Assembly: GCF_008728515.1 (NCBI RefSeq)
Contig: NC_044990.1
Coordinates: forward strand, 67,746,879-67,810,878
Direction: 5' to 3'
DNA from: Papio anubis
Lineage: Eukaryota; Chordata; Mammalia; Primates; Cercopithecidae
Length of the DNA stretch: 64,000 bases
In this document: in pieces, positions 35,600-47,000 of the stretch
How the letters are laid out: every line of letters begins with the position of its first letter
How positions within the stretch are numbered: position 1 is the stretch's first letter
Program-made: the position numbers and the translations under genes
The notes under the pieces: model-generated
Told to the model about the DNA's origin: nothing
Databases searched by the model: none
Seen by the model: only the letters and a program-made list of their open reading frames with translations

Positions 35600-36135
35600 T
35601 TCTTGACACTCAGAAGGTGACCCATTACTCACTGTAGGCCATGTTATTCTCTTATGTAACAATTCCACAGAACTTCAACCTCAGACCAATCTTAAATCCA
35701 TGATAAAATGAGACAAAGCAAGGCTACTTCATGAATTTGTCTAAGCAGAACAAAATCTAGGTTGCTCCTTAGCCCACAAAATAACAGTATTTCCATTCTT
35801 TTGCTAAACTAGTGACAGCTACTTCTTTTTTAACCAACCATAAAATTGCCCCACTTTCTTTTCACATCAACCAGTATATTAAAATCAATGTGAAATTCTT
35901 ATTTTGAAATACATAAAATACATTCAAACTAGCAGAAAACTTTGCTTCCTTGGACCTTCTGCCAAATCACCCAAACTAAGTCCAAATCCTGTAAAAGATT
36001 ACTTATTTTTTAACCTTCTTATCGTGACACCCAACAATTCCCTATAGTAAGCAGTCATCCTCACTTCAAAGAGTAATAAATCCATTTTTTTTTTAACTTC
36101 AGCTGTGTTCCTGGTGGTCTTTGGCTAAAGGGCAT
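35600..36135 (+). mobile_element. Candidate ancient ERV LTR, plus strand
   Basis: The right part looks like an LTR end: ACCAACCATAAAATTGCCCC, then CTATAGTAAGCAGTCATCCT, GAGTAATAAATCC (AATAAA at 36076-36081) and CTTCAGCTGTGTTCCTGGTGG...TTTGGCTAAAGGGCATT. That resembles class I ERV U5 sequence. The left limit is unclear and no target duplication was found. Confidence 0.4.
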
Positions 36136-36879
36136 TAATAATATCTACTCCTGTAGAGAAGCTCCTCTGCACCATAATCATTACTTGCATTCCAGCCTGC
36201 CTTTCTTAAAGTGATACAAGATGATATGAGAAAGCTAAGTCAATATAGCTTTTACGAGATCTGTTATATCTTGAGGTGCTAAAATTGGGACATTTTTAAG
36301 TAAATAAATTGTAATCATGTAGCAAATATTTCAAAAGGACAATTGCTAAAACCTTTTTAATAGCTACAATTGTAGGTTAATTATCAAAATCCCCTGATGA
36401 TATTCATTGCTTGCAGGTATAGTTCACTTCAGTGGAAAATGGTGTTAATTGTAGAACAAGAAGATGACAAGCAATTAGATGTCTTCCTGAAGGAATTTTA
36501 AAAGCCTAATCTTTATATTAAAATAGATTAAAGAAAAAAATATTTGGGGAGATAATGAGAATTGTGTTTCAAATGATTAAGCCAGTGTATTGCCAAAAAT
36601 GGCTTTTAGAATTCATATATTAAAACACATATGAATTGGAAAAAAGTATATTTTTAAAATTCTCTAAGTTTGAAGCATTTTTAGATCTCTGGTTTATGAT
36701 TGATACTTTAAGAGACTTCATAGGTTTTATTGTAAAAAATAAAATGTTATTTTATAAGGGAGTTTTTGCAAGGTTCTATATATTTTGAACAAATTAAAGT
36801 GCTTTTTCCCAAACATGGACAATATGTTCCAAAACTTGTACCTGTGATGTAGACACATTAATTATTTACTGTATGCAAT
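36136..36879. other. Unrecognised AT-rich sequence
   Basis: No repeat or coding signal recognised. Confidence 0.5.
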
Positions 36880-36965
36880 TGAAGCAAATTATTTAATCTT
36901 TTAAAATCTCAGTTTCTTTATCCTACGATAAGGATTAGATTTGTTAATTCACAGATAATTCATGT
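36880..36965 (-). mobile_element. Possible MIR fragment, antisense
   Basis: GCAAATTATTTAATCTTTTA, then AATCTCAGTTTCTTTATCCT and GATAAGGATTAG resemble antisense MIR (TTACTTAACCTC...CTCAGTTTCCTCATCTG). Short and diverged. Confidence 0.4.
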
Positions 36966-37869
36966 ATCAAGGAGGTGGTGCTGAAGCTATGGTTATTAGG
37001 CCTGATGCTCTGGGTTTTATTCAAGGTAGGGGTAGCCCCCAAATCAGCATATTTAAATTTTTTTTTCTGGGAACTTTTTAAAAATAAGGACTCAGAATAA
37101 TGTGTATCGATCCTTCCCTAAAAATTTTTTCCCTCTAAAATTTATGGTAAGATTTAGAACCCGCCAGAAAACAGAGATATACAAACTATTTACTACCTAA
37201 AAATATTAAATCAAATTTACGAGGAGAAGCCACAGAATTGGAATCCTTAGAGTTTAGGCTACTCCTTTCATACTTAATTCAGAGTCAGCCCTTTAAAAGC
37301 CCCATTCTTTGTCTGAAGATCAATTCACTTTGTGTTTTTTGTTTCCCCCAGAAATTCCATCAGTGTGGAGCTAATTATATCAGTGTTGATGCTAATCGTG
37401 AATTAGCTTATTTCTATATATATTTTTCTTATTATCATGTCATAATATACCATGAGGTGGTTGGGTCCCATTTCCAGTACAACAAGAGTGACATCTGAGC
37501 AATGCTCTCTGAACAAGATCTTCGTATCTACTCCCCAAGAGGGTTGCTACATTCTTAGCCTCCCTCAATTTAATTCTTTTATGATAAAAAGAAGGTAATG
37601 TATAAACATGATTAAAAAATATAACATGATTAACCCATCTTGTTATTTCACTCTCCTTTAACATTGCTGTGCTGACATGTCAATTTTCCTGCATTTAATA
37701 ATACAATTTCATTTTTGGCTCTCCTCACTAAAGTTGGTGCTTTCCTCTTAATATATACAACATATTTCAGGTTTAATTTCTGTCACTTAATAATCATATA
37801 TTTGATGCAAAAATCATAAGTTTTTGAGTTTTTATTTTGGATTAGCCACTTTTCCATCCTATTTCATTT
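36966..37869. other. Unrecognised AT-rich sequence
   Basis: No family recognised. The frames at 37238-37498 (+) and 37440-37664 (-) overlap in opposite directions and carry no motif. Confidence 0.5.
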
Positions 37870-38005
37870 AAGGCTTATACAAACATTTTATATTAGACTT
37901 TATTGTCTCCGTTTTATAGATGAGGGAACACAGGTCAAGTAAATCAAATAATGTGCCCAAAATTATATAATATTTATGAAGAGGTGTGTCTGTGGCCAAA
38001 TTAAA
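37870..38005 (+). mobile_element. MIR SINE fragment
   Basis: TTATTGTCTCCGTTTTATAG, ATGAGGGAACACAGGTCAAG and AATAATGTGCCCAAAATTAT follow the MIR core in sense (CCATTTTACAGATGAGGAAACTGAG...CTTGCCCAAGGTCA). Confidence 0.6.
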
Positions 38006-38739
38006 TGTATCATCTATTTATTATCCTATATTTCCTCATCGAGAACATTAAAAAATATGCTACATTATATTAAGAGAGCTGAAATAAACACAATATAACT
38101 TGATCTGCTAATGCTGCTATGTGTCTGCATATATATATATGTATACACAAACATATGCACACACAATATATATCTGTATATACATATAAATTAGTATATA
38201 TGTAATCAATCATATACCTACATAAATTTTAGTAGGCAACTATGTAACAGAAGCTCTGGAATGAGATTCTGAATGACTCTCCATGGCCAAGAGTAGACTA
38301 TCCCTATTTTATTTTTAGTTTTGTAGTGTGAAAGTTATAAACTTTGTCTCTGACCTTTGTCTCCCAGTGTTTGTAAGAAAGGGCACAGATTTGTTTAATA
38401 ATTGATTTTTCATGGTTTAAATGTGAACTTTATTTTTATAAAATAACTATCTTCCCTGAGAAGTTAAGAACGTTAAGTTGAAATTGCATTTTCATCCTCA
38501 ATAGCATTCATTATTAACCAATTATTACTAAAAATGACAAAATAGTTTAGATGGGTTCACTTAGTCTAAATTTAGTCACATGATTTTTCTTGAAGCAGAA
38601 CATAATCAGGAGAAAAATAAAATGTTGATAGTTTTCTACTCCCCTCAATAATAAAGACAAAATATAACAATTTTGGTGACAACTATTTTTCATGTAAATA
38701 AAATCTCAAATTTTTGTGACAGTGAACAAACTGCTTATT
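38006..38739. other. Unrecognised sequence with TA/CA-rich tract
   Basis: A TA- and CA-rich low-complexity tract lies at about 38128-38215. The remainder is unassigned. Confidence 0.5.
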
Positions 38740-38890
38740 TGATTTTAATTCTTATAATAATTCTACGAGGCAGGTGCTAGTATATTAAGTTTGTAAAATA
38801 GATCGAGAATTCAGTGAAGAATCTGAAGATAGATTTCACATATCTTTTTCTTGACCACAAAGCTAAAACTGTTTTCACTAAAATTGAAAT
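38740..38890 (+). mobile_element. MIR SINE fragment
   Basis: TTTTAATTCTTATAATAATTC, TACGAGGCAGGTGCTAGTAT, GAATTCAGTGAAGAATCTG and CTTGACCACAAAGCTAAAAC follow sense MIR (TTAATCCTCACAACAACCC...GAGGTAGGTACTATTAT...GCCCAAGGTCACACAGCT). Confidence 0.55.
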
Positions 38891-40550
38891 CAGGTTGTCT
38901 CATTTAAGTAAGAGTGAACCACTGTACTACACAATTAGATAGATAATTAAACCTGCTGCTGTTTATATTTTTAAATTAAAAACCACATTCTATTCTAAAT
39001 ATTTAATATGTGCCTGTTTCCCACAATAAGCTGTGGCCTTACTGTCATCTAAAAAAGTATCGAGATTGGTTAGTAACATGACAATTATGGTCACACATAT
39101 TTTTTGGGAAATAAACATTTAGTTTGTAAAAATTAACTGAGTTAAGAAAATATGATAGGATAAAGAGAGGAGAAAAAATAAAAAGTACTTTAAGTAGAAA
39201 AATGAATGGGCCACGATTGATGCCTTTTCTAGCCTCTAAGTTACACCTTTCCAAAGCTAACTTACCATTGGTATTGAACACATGGATTTGTGCCTTTAAA
39301 AAGCGTGATTCTTAATTAAGGGCAGAAAATTCTTCCTCCTCTTTTCAAGTGCAAATATAATTCACATTTCCAGTAACAAGAGAATACTTTGTATTCTTGT
39401 AAAAGAAGAGGTAATAAATATGAAATGAGTTCAGAGAGTTCAATACATATTCCCCTGTGGAATTGTGCAAAAGCCAGTTCACCATATGAGCAAATGAACA
39501 ACAAAATTATTTTATAGTTCTCTATGCTCAATAGTTTAATGTCAATTTTAAACTTAGAGGGAGTAAGATGATATTAATTTTAAGTTTTCCAGTTCTTCTT
39601 CATTTCTTTCTATTGAGCAATGTTTGACTGTTTTTTTCTCTTTTGAAGTCTTTTATAAAAATGAATATCCATTTTGTATTAGCATAACATTTAAACTTCA
39701 TAAGTTGATAAAGTACAAAGCTTGGTTTTATGCTGACTTCAGAAATAACTTTCTCTTATGAGAAAGTTTTCTCACTCAGGGTTCACTGGGGTTTCACGAC
39801 CTTTGAGAATATGTGCTTCAGTAACTACCAATTACAAGTTTGTCATTTAGGAAAAATCAATTAGCAATAAAGCATGAATTACAGAATAATATAAAACTGT
39901 GAACTCTTCAATAATATCTTACAGCATAACATTGTATGTTGGTTAATATTTTATGCTCTTTCATCTTTAATTAACATGTCTCTACGATATTTAAAAATCT
40001 AAATATTTAAGTCCCAAATATCCTCAGTTCAAATTAAAAATCAGTTTTATTAAAAATTTTGGTCCTTAAACCTAATTTGTTTGTTCTCTTAATAAACATC
40101 TTATAGGAAGCTATGCAACCGTTCTTATTGATGACATCTTTTAAATTTTTCTCACATTTATTCTTTTGTTTCTATTTATTTTGTCATTACCAACATTATG
40201 ACATTTCTAATAATCTCAAAATTCATCTATTACAAGGCATCTTGATTTCTTACAGGATGATATTAGATGTTTTAGTCCAAATCATTTCATCATTCTAAAT
40301 TCCCGCCATCATTTAGAATATATTAAAAATATAAAGCCTTTGAAATTAAGAAAACTATAACTAAGTAATTCATAGATACTTTGGTATTTAGCATTAGAAT
40401 GCAATTCTTGTATTGTTCAGAGACAACAAAAAGTTTACTGAGTCTTTAAATATTTAACTTGGACTGTGTGTAAAATGTTGGTCCTCAAGTAATTAACAAT
40501 TCAATGAAAAAGACAAACATAGAAAGTGGCAATTATAAAATAATCCAGTA
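38891..40550. other. Unrecognised AT-rich sequence
   Basis: About 1.65 kb with no named repeat. A small stem (AACTTTCTC, TTAT loop, GAGAAAGTT) lies at 39747-39768. Minus frames at 39045-39281 and 39316-39531 have no recognised domain. Confidence 0.5.
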
Positions 40551-40862
40551 CAGGGGACAGCACATCATTTCTATGAAAGACCAGAGAGCATATATTATCA
40601 GCCTTGCAGGCCACATTCTCTCTGCAGCAACTCCAAAGCTCTACTATTTAGCATGAAAGCTGCTACAAACGATGTGTAGGGGAGTCTGGGTATATTCCAA
40701 CAAAACCTTATTTGAGGACAATTGAATTTGAGTTTCTTGTAATTTTCACATGTCAGATAATATTATTCTGTATTTGATTTTTTCAACCATTTAAAAATAT
40801 TTAAAACATTCAAAATTTTTGGCTGTACAAAAACAGGCAATTGGCTGAATTTGGCCAGTAAA
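40551..40862 (+). mobile_element. hAT-Charlie-type DNA transposon, 3' end lost
   Basis: Begins with the hAT-like terminus CAGGGGACAGCACATCATTT, corresponding to CAGGGGTCGGCAAAC, then CTTGCAGGCCACATTCTCTC, TTCCAACAAAACCTTATTTG, GTACAAAAACAGGCAATTGG and CTGAATTTGGCC. The far terminus is missing, so no 8-bp duplication can be tested. The subfamily is not named with confidence. Confidence 0.65.
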
Positions 40863-40867
40863 TCTAC

Positions 40868-41165
40868 ATTATTTTCCTATAGCTGCTGTAGTAAGTTACC
40901 ATAAACTTAGTGGCTTAAAATAACAGAACTTTATTCTCTCACAGTATTGGAGGCGAAAACTTTGAAATCAGTTTCCCTGGGCAGAAATCAAGGTGTTTTC
41001 AGGGTTCTACTCCCCCCAGAGGCTTAAAGGAAAAATGTGTTCCTTACTCCTTCCATCATCTGGTAGCTTCTGACATTCACTCCCATCTCTCAACTCTTTC
41101 CTGTGCTGAGTGGGTCCCTCCTGTAATTTTGCTGATCCTTCTCCCAGTATGTTTTTCCTTGAACT
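40868..41165 (-). mobile_element. MLT1-type MaLR LTR fragment, antisense
   Basis: Reads as the antisense 3' end of an MLT1 LTR: CTATAGCTGCTGTAGTAAGT, CTTAGTGGCTTAAAATAACA, TTTATTCTCTCACAGTATTG, ATCAAGGTGTTTTCAGGGTT. The left end is the LTR 3' end; the 5' part of the LTR is absent. Confidence 0.65.
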
Positions 41166-41189
41166 AAGTATATCCCACTGGTGATTAAT

Positions 41190-41487
41190 GAGCTCGATTT
41201 GTTTTATGGTAAAGAGGCAATTAATTAGAAGGAATAAGATCTAGAATTTGATAGCACAACAGGGTGACTACAGTCAACAATAATTTAATGTATAGTTTAA
41301 AATAACTGAGTATATAATTGGAATATTTGAAACACAAAAAATGATAAATGCTTGCAGTGATGATTACCCCATTTACCCTGATGTGATTATTATAGATTGT
41401 ATGCTTGTATCAAAATATCTCATGTACCCCGTGAATATATATGCCTAGTATGTTCCCATAAAATATTTTTCAATTTTTTTTTAAAAA
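41190..41487 (+). mobile_element. L1 3'UTR tail (L1PB/L1MA-like), sense
   Basis: AGATCTAGAATTTGATAGCA, CAACAGGGTGACTACAGTCA, ATTTACCCTGATGTGATTAT and CAAAATATCTCATGTACCCC are L1 3'UTR signatures, ending near CCCATAAAATATTTTTCAA. Heavily 5'-truncated. Confidence 0.8.
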
Positions 41488-42189
41488 GAGGCAGCAAAGT
41501 ATTTTAAGCAATGGTGATAGAATGAGTATAACCACAGAAGTAAAATTAAATAACTAAATAAATGATTTTAAAAATTAAAATACATTTTGGCTATGGAAGA
41601 ATTTTAGTCCTTTGGGAAAATAATGTAAATAGAAAAGACCAGTGAGTTGTGAGGCAGGAAAAGTAAAAACATCCAAACCATAATGAAAAGCTAAGATTTC
41701 ATCCAACTGCAATGATTTGGTAGGGTGAGAAGATAAATGTCAAGTACTGTGTTTTGAATTTGTCACCATGTCTACAGTATAGATAGATTTGTAGGTAACT
41801 CTGGGTACATTTACTATTTCTTTTCAGGAGGCCAGGAATTAAAGAATGAAGACTGGATTTAGGTGATACTAGAAGTGCTCAAAAGGAAAAGTTGAATTCA
41901 GTATAGAATTACAATATTTAGGAAGCCAAGTGGACAGAATTTGAACTATTGTTAGTGGGTAGTAAACATTTGGGGCAAGTCAAATATATCTCCTCGTATA
42001 TTAGCTAGGGTGAAAATATATGATGCTGCATAAAATGTAGTAAAGAGTTTAGGGGACTGGCAGGAGCCCAGCTGAGGTGGGAGAGAGCTGAGCTGGCAAA
42101 TATCAGCATAGCCTACTAAAGCAACAAGCCAAACATAAAAGAATTAAGCCTTTAATCATTTTCTGTAGTGGAAAAAACTAAAACTGGAG
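41488..42189. other. Unrecognised AT-rich sequence
   Basis: No repeat or gene recognised. Confidence 0.45.
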
Positions 42190-42720
42190 AAAGCACTGAT
42201 AAAAACCAGTTTTATTTTACCTCATAGAGTTTTACCTCAGCGAAGGGTCAGCATAGGTGTGGACGTCCCCTCAGTTGAAGGAATCTGAAATAAAAGTTCC
42301 TGCAGTTGTATGGAACCTGGAATGATGATGCAGGAGAAAGTCAGTAGTGGAAAAGTACTAGAAATGTGTGTAAATTGTCTTCACGTTTTCCCTGTCTTTC
42401 CTCCAAGTAAGGAGGCCTTAGTGGAGGTGCTTGAAGAAGGACTCCACCTAAAATCTCAGATAAAGACACCTAGGAATGAGGGTGCCTGGGCTTGGAATGC
42501 GAATGACGGAAGAACATGATGGATCAGAGCAGCCTGGCCTGAGTCCTTTTCTGCCAGTCCCCTTGGACACTGCCAACATCTGGCTGGGCACCAAGCCTCC
42601 TGTGGGAAGGGCAGCTTCCACTTCTAGGCCTGCCAGGTAAAGCCTTTGTAATCATCTGTGATCACACCTGGAAAATAGTGAGTAGGTTTTTAACCAGCAG
42701 TTGGACTCCTCAGACCAATA
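42190..42720. other. Unidentified GC-richer block
   Basis: About 530 bases near balanced GC, unlike the AT-rich flanks. It holds a 69-codon plus frame at 42310-42519 and a CAGGTAAAG donor-like site at about 42632-42640. I recognise neither a repeat family nor a protein. It might be an old LTR, a decayed retrocopy, or a non-coding exon. No TG...CA ends or duplications are apparent. Confidence 0.35.
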
Positions 42721-43249
42721 CTGCTTAAAAGAATGATAATTTAAATTTCACACATGTTTCTTTTGAGTAGCCTGTGAGAAAGGAAATTATAAATGTTTAA
42801 AATAAAATGAGCATAACTTGAGGAAGGATCAAGATTGAGACTGAAGAATTATCGGCCTTGGTTGTTAATTGATACAAAAAAAAGAAAGAGAGTAATCACT
42901 CAAAATAACGAGTAGAATGAAAAGAACAACAGCAAATCTTTGAAGTTCAAAACTATTCAGAAGATATTTGCAAGGAGAGAGAGCATTCAGAAGATAGAGA
43001 AGATGAAATGAAGATGTCTGGGCATAGTCACAGGAGTACCTTGTCACAATAGAACATAAGTAGATAATTTTGAAGAAAAATCTATAGGAATAAACAGAGA
43101 AGTAACAGGAAGCTATATTCATAAGCAAATAAAGTAAAAATGATAAAATACTACATTATCAAATACTACAAACTCTTCCGTGAGTCTGTACAAATTAAAA
43201 AAATATGATAAGATTCTATCCAAAGTAGTAAATAGATCATTTCTGCATT
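42721..43249. other. Unrecognised A-rich sequence
   Basis: AG-rich on the plus strand, with no repeat family recognised. Confidence 0.45.
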
Positions 43250-43690
43250 GAAAGACCCAACATTCCGTGTGCTGCCTGTGACCTCTGAACCTCTGAGGGT
43301 CCGAATTCGCAGTGCTACAACCTTATTTCTTATCAAACATGCCCTCCAACTCAGCAGCAAAGGCTCCCCATCCAGCTAGGTCCATTTTCAGCTGAACAAC
43401 CTGCCCCCAAATTGTTCCTCAACCTTCCCGCCTGCACAAGATCCTATTCAAACCAGTCAGTCACAACCCCCATGGGAACCAGGTGGCACCCCAACCTCCT
43501 ATTAATACAAGGCCTGCCTCTCACATCACCTCCTGTTTCACTCTGTTCCTGAGCGTAGCCTTGCGCTGCATGTGGCATTCTCCTTTCTTGGGCTGTGAGT
43601 AAACGTGACTAATAATCTGCTGCTAACTGCATCTGTTCATTGTCAAGTGTCCTGTGTTCAACTGCCTTGTACTATTTACAATGAGGGATT
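43250..43690 (+). mobile_element. Candidate class I ERV LTR, plus strand
   Basis: A GC-richer block laid out like an ERV1 LTR: C-rich U3 (CTGCCCCCAAATTGTTCCTC, AACCCCCATGGGAACC), a TATA-like TATTAATACAAGG at about 43500-43512, then CCTGTTTCACTCTGTTCCTG, TTGGGCTGTGAGTAAACG and an end near TTGTACTATTTACA. There is no exact AATAAA. Limits and family unresolved; no target duplication found. Confidence 0.45.
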
Positions 43691-44071
43691 CCTTCTTCAG
43701 CAACAGGGTGAACAGAAAGTGTTCAGAACAATCATCCTCTGAAAATTAATATAAATGACAGCAGAAGTATAAAAAAGAGATTGAACTTCAATCCTCTTGG
43801 AAACAGTTGATTTGGAAGTGATCTGTGGTCTAAAGATTTTGACAAAATTTTAGGAACAAGTAAAGATGATAAAATACATAAAGAGACAGAACAGAAGGGA
43901 GATAGTCACATTTCAGAAAACATGGAGAAATTATATACGTGATTCTTCCTGAGAAATTCTTCAGAAATGTCCGAAGAAAAAAAATTATGTACTTACACAT
44001 CTGACTTGTGATGACTGCATAATCCTCCTTTATCTTCCTCTCCCTGACATGCATGCAAACACAGACACACA

Positions 44072-44125
<54 letters not shown>

Positions 44126-44689
44126 GAGGTTTGCATCATTTGTCTTTAGGCTAAAATAAGGGAAAACATTTCAAAATGATTTACTGATTTTTTTTTTTTA
44201 AATGATGGGCACAGTAACCACAATTAAGTCTTCCCTATTTGGCATTGGAATAAAGGTAAGGGGATCCAACCCTTCTATTTACTTCTCCTTACTCATCCAA
44301 AGATGCAGTCAGCCATCAACAAATACTTCCCAGGTATACTGTCCACAAAGTCAGCTCATAAATTCAGGGAAGATACTTTATAAGGGTCTCAAGGTTATTG
44401 AAAAAACCAACACCATAAGAGAGATGGACTAGGTGGAAAAAATACACAAAGAAACCACAACAAACAAAACAACTTAAAAAGTAACATTCAGCAAAAAATG
44501 TAAACATTGTATAATCTATTGTGATTTTTCTTTTACTTTTCCTTCATAAGTAAACCATTTAGTTTTCTGAAAATTTTGACTTTTCTTTCTATCATCATTG
44601 TGCTTAAATGTGATGGGAAACTTACTGGGCATTATTTACAAGGCACATTTCTCCACTCACTTATTCCTTTTCTTTTCAGTAACTTTCAT
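43691..44689. other. Mostly unrecognised sequence
   Basis: Contains the CA repeat at 44057-44122 and a T-run at about 44189-44199. The remainder is unassigned. Confidence 0.45.
44057..44122. repeat. (CA)n microsatellite
   Basis: Long CA repeat, pure from about 44074 to 44122, with CAGACA interruptions at the left. The minus-strand Cys-Val reading frame across it is an artefact of the dinucleotide repeat. Confidence 0.97.
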
Positions 44690-45015
44690 CTGTGTAAGCA
44701 CAACAGGCTCCCTTACTTCCCTCTGTTCTTTTGCAAAGTCACCTTCCATATGAAAAGATTTCCCTGGAAAGACTTGCCTTCCCACTCTACCTAAAACTTC
44801 AGTGTATTTTCCAGATATTCTATATGCCCTCTCCTGATGTGATTTGTTCTTATAATTTTGCACTGGTTGTTATACTATATTTATCTTGATTATTGTCTTT
44901 CTCCTCTACCAAAATGTAAGAACCATAAGTGCAATGACATTTTTCTCTTTTATCACTGTATTTCTGGCTCCTGGAGGAGCACCTGACATATTATAATTGT
45001 TCTTATTGAAGAAAA
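44690..45015 (+). mobile_element. L2 LINE 3' end
   Basis: The order GTTATACTATATTTATCTTG, TCTCCTCTACCAAAATGTAA, ACCATAAGTGCAATGACATT, TCACTGTATTTCTGGCTCCT and GAGCACCTGACATATTATAA follows the L2 3' end (CCCCCACTAGAATGTAAGCTCC...CACTGTATCCCCAG...GCCTGGCACATAGTA). Plus orientation. Confidence 0.65.
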
Positions 45016-46332
45016 GAAATAACTGATTTGGTGAAAAACCTAAAACTACCCACCATTTTATTTTTTAACTCAATTCATTTTTTAAACAAATGTTTTTGAA
45101 TAGTTGGGGTGGGACATGGTGGGGAAAAAAGAACCTAGATTTAATAAAATACATAAAGAAAAAAATGAGATGCGAGTGACATGGTGAAATTTCTAGAAGG
45201 ATATGAAATGAGGAAAAGGAGTGCATATCTGAATTTTAAAAGCTGAGATGGAATAATATGATATGGTAACAAGATCCATGGGGAGATCCAGCATGTGGTG
45301 ACAGACCTGGAGAGTAACTGGGCTGAAGAAACTACAGTAGAATTAATTGCTGTCCTGGAATATGGTCAAGATGACAATATTAAGAAATACGTGTTCAAAA
45401 GGTCTGTAATCAGGTACTGAGAAGCTGCACAGTTTTTGGTTTAAGGTGTAATATTGCTTAAAAATAATTGACAAATGCAAGGCAGGAGTCCCCTCTAAAT
45501 GATTTGGTGTTATTAGTTTATCAAGATCAAAACTTCAGCTGTAGATAGAAATCCAATTACCATAAACTGGGAGGAAAGTACAGCTTTACATTTAGAAACA
45601 AGAGGGTGACCATTTACTAAACTTGGATCACAAGTTTGGAGGTGGGTTTGCCACAGTAACGACATATTAGTCTCCTACCTAAGGAATTGCATACACACAT
45701 AATTTTTCATAGTTGTAAATGATAGTCCGTCCAACAGGAGTTCCATTTCAAGTAAACTTACAAAACACTGCATAGCTGATTCCACCCTCGGTGTGTCATA
45801 ATACAGGTTAGCAAATTTAAAGCTATTTGAAGTTTGACAGGAACGAACCTGCTTTGTTGAACGCAGTTTTTCTCCGACTATACTTAATTAAAAAACCCAT
45901 TATTCACAGTATATCTATTAATTTCCTGGGGAACTAGTGAGAAATGCTTTTCTACAGCAGACCATGAGGCCATGGCTATAAGCAGAGATAAATTGGCTCA
46001 AGTTGCAGAGAAAATTAAACTCTTTGGTCAAAAAAACAAAACAAGTCAATAATTTAACGTGTTGGCATTGATCCATTGACACTGTTCTTTCCAAATTTTG
46101 TTTTTGACTTAGTTGAATATGTGTATGAGAATGCAAATGAATCATTCCTAGAAAAATAATAAAATAACTCAATAGTGGCCACAGTGAAAACCACTACAAC
46201 AAATTAATTTTATTGAAACAACCAAAGCATACTCTTTTATAACATTTTTGCAAAAGATTATTGAATGGTTTCCTGGGGCATTTCATATAATATTCTTGAA
46301 TTTTAAAGGAGGCAATAATCTCACCAGGGCTC
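45016..46332. other. Unrecognised AT-rich sequence
   Basis: About 1.3 kb with no repeat family or gene recognised. The minus frame at 45918-46172 has no recognised domain. Confidence 0.5.
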
Positions 46333-46449
46333 TAGTGGGTTGAACAATGTCCTCCCAAAATCCACATGCATCTAGAATCTCAGAATGTTACCTTATTTGG
46401 AAATAGGATTTTGCAGATGTAATTAGTTAAAGTGAAATCATATAGAGTC
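46333..46449 (+). mobile_element. MLT1-type LTR, 5' fragment
   Basis: GTGGGTTGAACAATGTCCTC, CAAAATCCACATGCATCTAG, then TTACCTTATTTGGAAATAGG and TTTTGCAGATGTAATTAG match the first 120 bases of an MLT1 LTR. The rest is missing, cut off at about 46449. Confidence 0.7.
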
Positions 46450-46479
46450 ATTCAACCATCAGCAAAATTCAGTTTTAGA

Positions 46480-47000
46480 ACATTTCCGTCATCCCTTTAA
46501 GTTCCTTCATGAGAGACTACAGTCTCCTATTTCCACCACATGATAAAGGCAGCCACTGATCTACTTTACAAAGAATTTCACACAAATGGAACCACATAGT
46601 ATGCTGCCTTAGTGTACTGCTTCTTTCACTTAGTTATTATTCTGGCATTTATCTTTGTTGTAGCATGTATCAGTAATTAATTTCTTGTTAATTCAGAATA
46701 GTATTTCATTGTGTGTTTGTGTAATGACATTATCTAGTATATATTATTGTGCCACCTGTGTCTTTGCTTACATTTATATTTGTGAGATTCATGTCTCTTG
46801 ATATTAACTGATTCCCAGTAGTATATCTCATATATCAAACATAATTTGTTTATTCTTTCTCCTGATGTTGGACAATTGTTACCAATTTCCAACTTTCATT
46901 TTCTACTCTTAAAGTTATCAGTATCTTGGTGTATCTCATTCTGCACACTTGTAAAACATTTTCTTCTATATGTAGTTAGAAATAAAATTTCTCTTTTGTT
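46480..47000 (-). mobile_element. L1M 3' region, antisense
   Basis: AGGCAGCCACTGATCTACTT, CACACAAATGGAACCACATA, TTCTTTCACTTAGTTATTAT and TGTTGTAGCATGTATCAGTA follow antisense L1M (CCACTAATCTAC...ATGGAATCATACA...CTTTCACTTAGCAT...GTTGTAGCATGTATCAG). Diverged and partly deleted towards the right. Confidence 0.65.

Noticed and set aside
43830..44120. Cys-Val repeat protein on the minus strand
   Set aside because: Translation of the (CA)n microsatellite.
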